In this document: positions 59,478 to 64,000 of the stretch, piece by piece
How the letters are laid out: each line of letters opens with the position of its first letter
Numbering within the stretch: position 1 is the stretch's first letter
The notes under the pieces: generated by a model
What the model was told of the DNA's origin: nothing
The model's database searches: none
What the model saw: only the letters and a program-made list of their open reading frames with translations
Program-made: the position numbers and the translations under genes
NCBI RefSeq assembly: GCF_900188355.1
Contig: NZ_FZNX01000001.1
Coordinates: 1,266,003-1,330,002, forward strand
Direction of reading: 5' to 3'
DNA length: 64,000 nt
Source: Lutibacter flavus
Lineage (GTDB): Bacteria; Bacteroidota; Bacteroidia; Flavobacteriales; Flavobacteriaceae

Positions 59478-59861
59478 ATGAAAATGACCCTAACAACAAT
59501 TTTTACCCTAATTATTATTGGTTTATTAGCAGGAATATTAAGTGGATTGGTTGGTGTTGGAGGCGGAATAATAATGGTTCCATTATTTGTGCTGTTTTTG
59601 GGTTTAACACAACATAATGCGCAAGGTTTAAGCTTGGCTGTAATGCTCCCTCCTGTTACTTTTTTAGCAGTTCATAATTACCATACAACTGGAGATGGAG
59701 GAAATATTGATTGGAGAGTTGCATTAATAGTCTCTGCTTTATTTATTATTGGAGGCTTTTTAGGTTCAAAAATAGCACTTCAAATAGATCAGCGTATGCT
59801 TAAAAAAATATTTGGTGTTTTTATGTTGATTGTTGCAATTAAATTAATTTTCACAAAATAA
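59478..59861 (+). CDS. Half-size TauE/SafE (TSUP) family membrane protein
   Basis: A 127-residue integral membrane protein. The start at 59478 gives MKMTLTTIFTLIIIGLLAG; the longer frame to 59427 overlaps the previous gene in another frame and lacks support. It has about four helices with the TSUP motif GLVGVGGGIIMVPLF (22-36) and NAQGLSLAVMLPPVTFLA. Full-length TSUP transporters have two such halves (about 250 residues), so this one probably acts as a dimer, or is a natural single-repeat form. The anion substrate is unknown. Confidence 0.87.
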   Translation: MKMTLTTIFTLIIIGLLAGILSGLVGVGGGIIMVPLFVLFLGLTQHNAQGLSLAVMLPPVTFLAVHNYHTTGDGGNIDWRVALIVSALFIIGGFLGSKIALQIDQRMLKKIFGVFMLIVAIKLIFTK

Positions 59862-59959
59862 ATTTCAACTTTAGAGGTTATATTGTAATAAAGTACAAAT
59901 ATTGAAGGGTTTACTAAAAATATTCCTATATTCCGCTTTTTATAATTTAAAACCAACAA

Positions 59960-60883
59960 ATGGATTTCACCAACCCATTAGTGTATGGAGTTCCTTGCTT
60001 CTTAGCGCTAATATTACTTGAACTTACTTATAGTAAAAGTCACGATAAAAAAAATCTTTACGAATGGAAAGATTTAGGAGCCAGCCTATTTATGGGTGTT
60101 GGTTCTGCAGTAATTGCTCCATTAATTAAAACTATTTCTGCAATTGTAATTTTCAACTTCATATTTGAATTATTTAATCCAGAAATAAATGGGATTCGAA
60201 CAAATGTTTTAGGATGGGAATCATTTGGATATGCTTGGTATGTATGGATAGCTTGTCAGATATTAGATGATTTTACTTATTATTGGTTTCATAGACAAAA
60301 CCATATGGTTAGAGCATTATGGGCTGCACATATTGTGCATCATTCTTCAGATAATTTTAATTTAGGAACTGCCGTAAGAAATGGTTGGTTTACAATTTTA
60401 TACAAACCATTATTTTATATGTGGTTGCCTGCTTTAGGTTTTAGACCTGAAATGGTAGTTGTTTGTTTAGGAATTGAAGCTTTATGGCAATTTCAATTAC
60501 ATTCTGTTTATATTCCTAAAATGGGATTTCTGGAAAAAATATTCAATACCCATACCATGCACCAAGTTCACCACGCAAAGAATGTGGAGTATATGGATAA
60601 AAATCACGGTGGATTTTTAAATATATTTGATAAAATATTTGGAACATGGAAAGAGTTGGACGATTCTATTGAAGTTAAATATGGAGTAACACATGCCCCT
60701 GATTCTTATAATCCCTGGGTAATTCTTACTCATGAATATAAAGACATTTGGAATGATACTAAAAAATCTAAAAACTGGTATCACAAATTTATGTACACAT
60801 TTGGCCCTCCTGGATGGAGCCATGATAATAGCACACAAACTGTAAAACAGATGCAATTGGAACTTAAACAAAACAAAGTTTAA
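59960..60883 (+). CDS. Sterol desaturase/fatty acid hydroxylase family protein
   Basis: A 307-residue membrane di-iron hydroxylase-type protein. Several helices fill about 5-130, and the His motifs are visible: YWFHRQNH (HxxxH), HIVHHSSDNFN (HxxHH), and HTMHQVHHAKN. These ligate the di-iron centre. Family members hydroxylate or desaturate sterols, carotenoids or fatty acids; in bacteria most are unassigned. The C-terminal ~70 residues (KYGVTHAPDSYNPWVILTHE) are conserved in the group. It stands alone, about 100 bases after the TSUP gene. Confidence 0.9.
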   Translation: MDFTNPLVYGVPCFLALILLELTYSKSHDKKNLYEWKDLGASLFMGVGSAVIAPLIKTISAIVIFNFIFELFNPEINGIRTNVLGWESFGYAWYVWIACQILDDFTYYWFHRQNHMVRALWAAHIVHHSSDNFNLGTAVRNGWFTILYKPLFYMWLPALGFRPEMVVVCLGIEALWQFQLHSVYIPKMGFLEKIFNTHTMHQVHHAKNVEYMDKNHGGFLNIFDKIFGTWKELDDSIEVKYGVTHAPDSYNPWVILTHEYKDIWNDTKKSKNWYHKFMYTFGPPGWSHDNSTQTVKQMQLELKQNKV

Positions 60884-60919
60884 TTCTAATTTAAGTTAGA
60901 TTTATGTTTTATAAAAAAT

Positions 60920-60927
60920 TATCTTTG
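60920..60927 (+). promoter_or_regulatory. -7 element (TATCTTTG) immediately before the DUF1456 start
   Basis: TATCTTTG matches TAnnTTTG and ends only 4 bases before the ATG at 60932. A transcript starting at the usual distance would begin at or within a base or two of the ATG, that is, leaderless. Confidence 0.55.
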
Positions 60928-60931
60928 CAAA

Positions 60932-61192
60932 ATGGGATTAACAAATAATGATATTTTTAAAAAACTACGTGTAGCTCATAAATTAAGAGATACTGATATT
61001 ATAAAAATATGTGAATTGGTTGACTTTAAAGTCTCTAAAAGCGAGTTAGGTGCTATTTTTAGAAGTGAAGACCACGAGAAATATATGGAATGTGGCGATC
61101 AGTTTTTACGTAACTTTTTAAATGGTTTAATTATACATTTAAGAGGTCCAATGCCTCCAAAAGGGGCTAAACATCTAGACAAAAAGAAATAA
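60932..61192 (+). CDS. DUF1456 family protein, single-repeat form
   Basis: An 86-residue soluble protein of the DUF1456 (YehS) family with MGLTNNDIFKKLRVAHKLRD, ICELVDFKVSKSELGAIFRS and FLRNFLNGLIIHLRGP. The family usually carries two copies of this helical unit (about 150 residues); here there is one unit and a basic tail (PPKGAKHLDKKK). The function is unknown. A leaderless or near-leaderless transcript is suggested by the promoter position. Confidence 0.87.
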   Translation: MGLTNNDIFKKLRVAHKLRDTDIIKICELVDFKVSKSELGAIFRSEDHEKYMECGDQFLRNFLNGLIIHLRGPMPPKGAKHLDKKK

Positions 61193-61249
61193 CCTAATTA
61201 GCCTAAACGTACTTTAGATTTTGGTAATAAATTGGATTCAATTTGTTGA

Positions 61250-61292
61250 GATTCTAAAACAAGCCTATCTGTCTATAGGAAGGTTTAGAATC
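61250..61292. repeat. Interrupted hairpin between DUF1456 and the nitronate monooxygenase gene
   Basis: GATTCTAAAACAAGCCTAT (61250-61268) pairs imperfectly with ATAGGAAGGTTTAGAATC (61275-61292). It may act as a terminator for the DUF1456 gene, though it lacks a T-run. Confidence 0.55.
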
Positions 61293-61302
61293 AATTAAAC
61301 TA

Positions 61303-61386
61303 GTGTCATTCTGAGCGATAGAGAAGAATCTCAGAGTACGAATGGTTTAATTTAGTTCTCAACATAAAGATTCTTCAATCCGTTTC
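61303..61386. repeat. GTCATTCTGAGCGA-type palindromic repeat (degenerate)
   Basis: TGTCATTCTGAGCGATAGAG with GAAGAATCT (61323-61331) is partly mirrored by AGATTCTTC (61368-61376), leaving a large loop. It belongs to the CGTCATTCTGA family seen elsewhere in the window but looks eroded on the right side. Confidence 0.5.
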
Positions 61387-61393
61387 ACTTTTT

Positions 61394-62329
61394 TCAGCAA
61401 AAAGACTTTTTTATACTATTATATTCTTCAATAATTTCTTGAACAATTTCAGCTGCAGGTTTTATCTCATGAATTAGACCAGCTATTTGTCCGATTTCTA
61501 ATTCCCCATTTTCTAAATCACCTTCAAACATTCCTTTTTTAGCTCTTGCCCTACCCAATTTTTCTTTCAATTGTTCAACTGTTGGTTTTTGCTGATATAA
61601 ATCCTGTAATTCACTGTAAAACTTATTTTTAATCAATCTAACCGGTGCTAATTCTTTCAAAGTTAAGTGCGTGTCACCATCTTTAGTTTTTACTACTTCT
61701 TCTTTAAAATTGATATGTGCAGAAGATTCGTTACTAGCCACAAATCTGCTACCAATTTGAACTCCTTCTGCACCTAAAACCATAGCTGCCAGCATTCCTC
61801 TTCCTGTCGCAATCCCCCCAGCAGCAATAACTGGAATAGTTACTGCTTCTTTAACCATTGGAATTAACGTAAACGTAGTTGTCTCTTCCCTTCCATTATG
61901 ACCTCCGGCTTCAAATCCTTCCGCTACAACAGCATCAACTCCAGCCTCCTGAGACTTCAATGCAAATTTTACACTACTTACAACATGCACCACTGTAATT
62001 CCGTTTTCTTTTAAAAAAGGTGTCCAGGTTTTTGGATTCCCCGCTGAAGTAAACACAATTTTTACCCCTTCATCCACAATTATTTTCATAATTTCTTCAA
62101 TGTTTGGATATAACATTGGTACATTAACTCCAAAAGGTTTATTGGTGACTTTCTTACATTTTTGAATGTGTTCTCTCAATACTTCAGGATACATGGAACC
62201 TGCTCCAATTAATCCCAATCCTCCTACATTACTCACAGCCGAAGCCAATCTCCATCCACTATTCCAAACCATTCCGGCCTGAATTAATGGATATTTTATA
62301 TTAAAAAGTGTTGTTATTTTATTCTCCAT
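61394..62329 (-). CDS. Nitronate monooxygenase-like FMN protein (2-nitropropane dioxygenase family)
   Basis: A 311-residue TIM-barrel flavoprotein: IKYPLIQAGMVWNSGWRLAS (13-32), SNVGGLGLIGAGSM, EGFEAGGHNGREE, IPVIAAGGIATGRGMLAAMV and LGAEGVQIGSRFVASNES, the FMN phosphate-binding region. The family includes nitronate monooxygenases and FabK-type enoyl-ACP reductases. The GGHNGREE motif is found in both, so the activity is uncertain. The stop of the downstream T9SS protease on the same strand is only one base upstream of this ATG, so the two may be cotranscribed. Confidence 0.87.
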   Translation of the reverse strand: MENKITTLFNIKYPLIQAGMVWNSGWRLASAVSNVGGLGLIGAGSMYPEVLREHIQKCKKVTNKPFGVNVPMLYPNIEEIMKIIVDEGVKIVFTSAGNPKTWTPFLKENGITVVHVVSSVKFALKSQEAGVDAVVAEGFEAGGHNGREETTTFTLIPMVKEAVTIPVIAAGGIATGRGMLAAMVLGAEGVQIGSRFVASNESSAHINFKEEVVKTKDGDTHLTLKELAPVRLIKNKFYSELQDLYQQKPTVEQLKEKLGRARAKKGMFEGDLENGELEIGQIAGLIHEIKPAAEIVQEIIEEYNSIKKSFC

Positions 62330-63999
62330 TTAATTTTTTAAAACTTTAAAAGCTCTAATTTCATTGTTAGATTTAACTTGCATTAAATAAAAACCTTTAG
62401 ATAAAAAAGAAATATCTGTTGTTGGATTATTTTTTAGTATTTGCCCCTGATAAATAGTGTTCCCCAATAAATTATAAATTGATATCTCAATTTTATCTAC
62501 GTCATTTGGAAATTTAAAGTTAACTATATTGTTTATTGGGTTTGGATACACACTAATTGCTGCTTCTGCTGCTATTTCTTTAGAAAAAACACCTTCACAC
62601 GCAATGCTGGTTTTAACTTCAACTATATCTCCAGGCTTAATTGCTATTTCAAAAATTGAATTTAAAGTTTGCAGTTTTTCTAATCCATTTAAATAAACTG
62701 TATAAGGTGGAGTTCCCTTATCTAATTCAACAATAACAGATTTAGAAGAAATACTAGCTTTTCCAGATACCAAAACCCCTTCTAAAATATCAAAATTATA
62801 ACATTGCTCATAATTTTGATTTTCTAATGTTACACACATTTCATAATCTCCTGGTGATAAATCTAAAAGATTAAAAGTACTATTTGTAAGTGAATAATTT
62901 AAACCATCAACCGTAATTAAATAATTATAAGCAGTTTCTGAGCTAAAACTAATTTGCCCATTATTTTTATCCGGACAAGTTTCTCCAGTTACTTCCAATT
63001 TAAAATTATCTGAAGGTAAAACCAAACAACCGTTAGTATCAACTTCTGCTCCTTCAGGTGTATTTGGACATGCATCAAACGTGTTTAAAACCCCATCACC
63101 ATCTAAATCATCAATATTAACTGAAAGAAGTTGATAAATGGTTGTAAAATTTGGAATTCCGTAACCTTTCTGATTGGTTGGTGAAGTATATAAATGCGCA
63201 GATTCTTTTATTAATTGTGTTATTTCTGCATTTGTTTTATCAGGAAATGCCTGCCATAAACAGGCCACAACTCCTGTTAAAACAGGTGATGAAAAAGAAG
63301 TTCCATTTCCTGAATCAACATTTCCAGCACTATTTATTAAATATGTCCCTTGACCTTGAGCAAGTACATCTGGTTTTGTGCGATTATCTGCGGATGGTCC
63401 AAAAGAGCTAAATGATGCAATTATACCTTCGGAATTTACAGCTCCAACGGTTAATACTGAAGGACCGTCAGCAGGTGCATTTATATAAGGCCATGCAGCA
63501 TCTCCCCCTTCATTTCCAGCTGAGGTTACCAATAGCATTCCTCTTGAAAAAGCAACTTCAGCTCCTCGGGTTATAAAAGCTGTTTGTCCATCCATATCCT
63601 CATAACTATAATTATGATCTGGATTATCAAAAAACACTGAATACCCCAACGAAGTATTAATTACATCTACTCCTAAGCTGTCAGCTCTTTCAGCTGCTTC
63701 AACCCATAAACTTTCTTCTAATCTAACCTCAACTGGTGCGTTTTCTGTTCTAAATAAATAAAAATCCGCATCAGGTGCTGTACCTGTAAAATTAGCAGTT
63801 GCACCGTCAACACCAATCTCTAAATAACCTGCTATTGTTGATAATACAGAAGTTCCATGAGAACTTCCCGTATAAATATCTGAACTTCTAGCAACAAAAT
63901 CATAACCACCTAAAATCTGACCGTTATCTCTAATTCTTTTAAATGCACTAAATGTATTTACACCAGGAAAACCAGCATCTATAACTGCAATTTGCATTC
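62330..63999 (-). CDS. Subtilisin-like S8 protease with TSP3 repeat and T9SS sorting domain (5' end outside window)
   Basis: About 555 residues of a larger secreted protease, open through the window end. The catalytic triad is visible: Asp in AVIDAGFPG, His in GSSHGTSVLS and Ser in GTSFSSPVLTG, with the oxyanion Asn in TSAGNEGG. After the catalytic domain (ending about 290) comes a thrombospondin type 3 calcium-binding repeat (DLDGDGVLNTFDACPNTPEG), a beta-sandwich region with cysteines, and a T9SS type A sorting domain (SVYPNPINNIVNFKFP to RAFKVLKN). It should be exported by type IX secretion. Start and signal peptide are beyond the window. Confidence 0.92.
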   Translation of the reverse strand, partial: MQIAVIDAGFPGVNTFSAFKRIRDNGQILGGYDFVARSSDIYTGSSHGTSVLSTIAGYLEIGVDGATANFTGTAPDADFYLFRTENAPVEVRLEESLWVEAAERADSLGVDVINTSLGYSVFFDNPDHNYSYEDMDGQTAFITRGAEVAFSRGMLLVTSAGNEGGDAAWPYINAPADGPSVLTVGAVNSEGIIASFSSFGPSADNRTKPDVLAQGQGTYLINSAGNVDSGNGTSFSSPVLTGVVACLWQAFPDKTNAEITQLIKESAHLYTSPTNQKGYGIPNFTTIYQLLSVNIDDLDGDGVLNTFDACPNTPEGAEVDTNGCLVLPSDNFKLEVTGETCPDKNNGQISFSSETAYNYLITVDGLNYSLTNSTFNLLDLSPGDYEMCVTLENQNYEQCYNFDILEGVLVSGKASISSKSVIVELDKGTPPYTVYLNGLEKLQTLNSIFEIAIKPGDIVEVKTSIACEGVFSKEIAAEAAISVYPNPINNIVNFKFPNDVDKIEISIYNLLGNTIYQGQILKNNPTTDISFLSKGFYLMQVKSNNEIRAFKVLKN

Positions 64000-64000
64000 C

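Overview
The window is AT-rich chromosomal DNA from a member of the Bacteroidota, almost certainly family Flavobacteriaceae. This is inferred from: two proteins with type IX secretion (T9SS) C-terminal sorting domains, a GldI gliding lipoprotein, the flavobacterial neighbour pairs def/DUF5606 and ribH/small membrane protein/mutL, and many copies of the Bacteroidota promoter element TAnnTTTG (sometimes with TTG about 18-22 bases upstream) where a Shine-Dalgarno sequence would otherwise be expected. No rRNA, tRNA, CRISPR array, prophage, insertion sequence or integrase was seen. It reads as core genome with a few accessory insertions. The first (uvrB) and last (subtilisin-like T9SS protease) genes run off the window.

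Layout. 1-1.5 kb: uvrB 3' end and a transaldolase, converging on a terminator. 1.6-4.5 kb: a T9SS-secreted protein lying between a decayed SDR fragment and an intact SDR gene, then the SRP RNA gene. 4.6-9.8 kb: DUF4199 protein, a polyprenyl-phosphate-type glycosyltransferase, phosphoglucomutase and an MsbA-like ABC exporter. 9.8-14.6 kb (minus): CCA-adding enzyme, TsaC, a TagB/TagF-like transferase with a LicC-like nucleotidyltransferase, and dapD. 14.7-18.9 kb (plus): ruvX, def, DUF5606, a LicD-like gene, mazG, DUF1801 and an SDR. 18.9-21.4 kb: lon. 21.6-30.0 kb: two paralogous modules (ECF sigma factor, single-pass anti-sigma-like protein, secreted DUF4097-like protein; the first also has a GIN-domain protein) facing each other across lgt-yidD-cysS. 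30.1-38.5 kb: a glycan/lipid-modification cassette with two GT2 enzymes, a LAB_N protein, three ArnT-like GT39 transferases, a polytopic protein of unknown function and a PAP2 phosphatase. 38.5-41.9 kb (minus): an nrnA-like gene followed by three peptidyl-prolyl isomerase lipoproteins, including GldI and a cyclophilin-FKBP fusion. 42.1-44.0 kb: ndk, then a DciA-like gene and recF. 44.1-50.2 kb: TPR protein, ribH, small membrane protein, mutL, two rhomboid proteases, and an endonuclease/exonuclease/phosphatase-fold protein. 50.2-61.2 kb: DPP-IV-like peptidase, aldose-epimerase-like protein, peptide-binding lipoprotein, ABM and STAS-like proteins, mtaB, marC, hydrolase, lytic transglycosylase, half-size TSUP protein, sterol desaturase-like protein and DUF1456. 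61.4-64 kb: nitronate monooxygenase-like protein and the subtilisin.

How it fits together. Much of the content concerns the cell envelope: lipoprotein maturation (lgt), YidD, periplasmic folding catalysts, a lipid/glycan modification cassette, two envelope-type ECF regulatory modules and T9SS cargo. The best candidates for a less-described system are the mirrored twin sigma modules and the GT2/LAB_N/GT39 cassette with its uncharacterised partner at 37217-37885. Several intergenic gaps carry members of one family of CGTCA-ended hairpin repeats.
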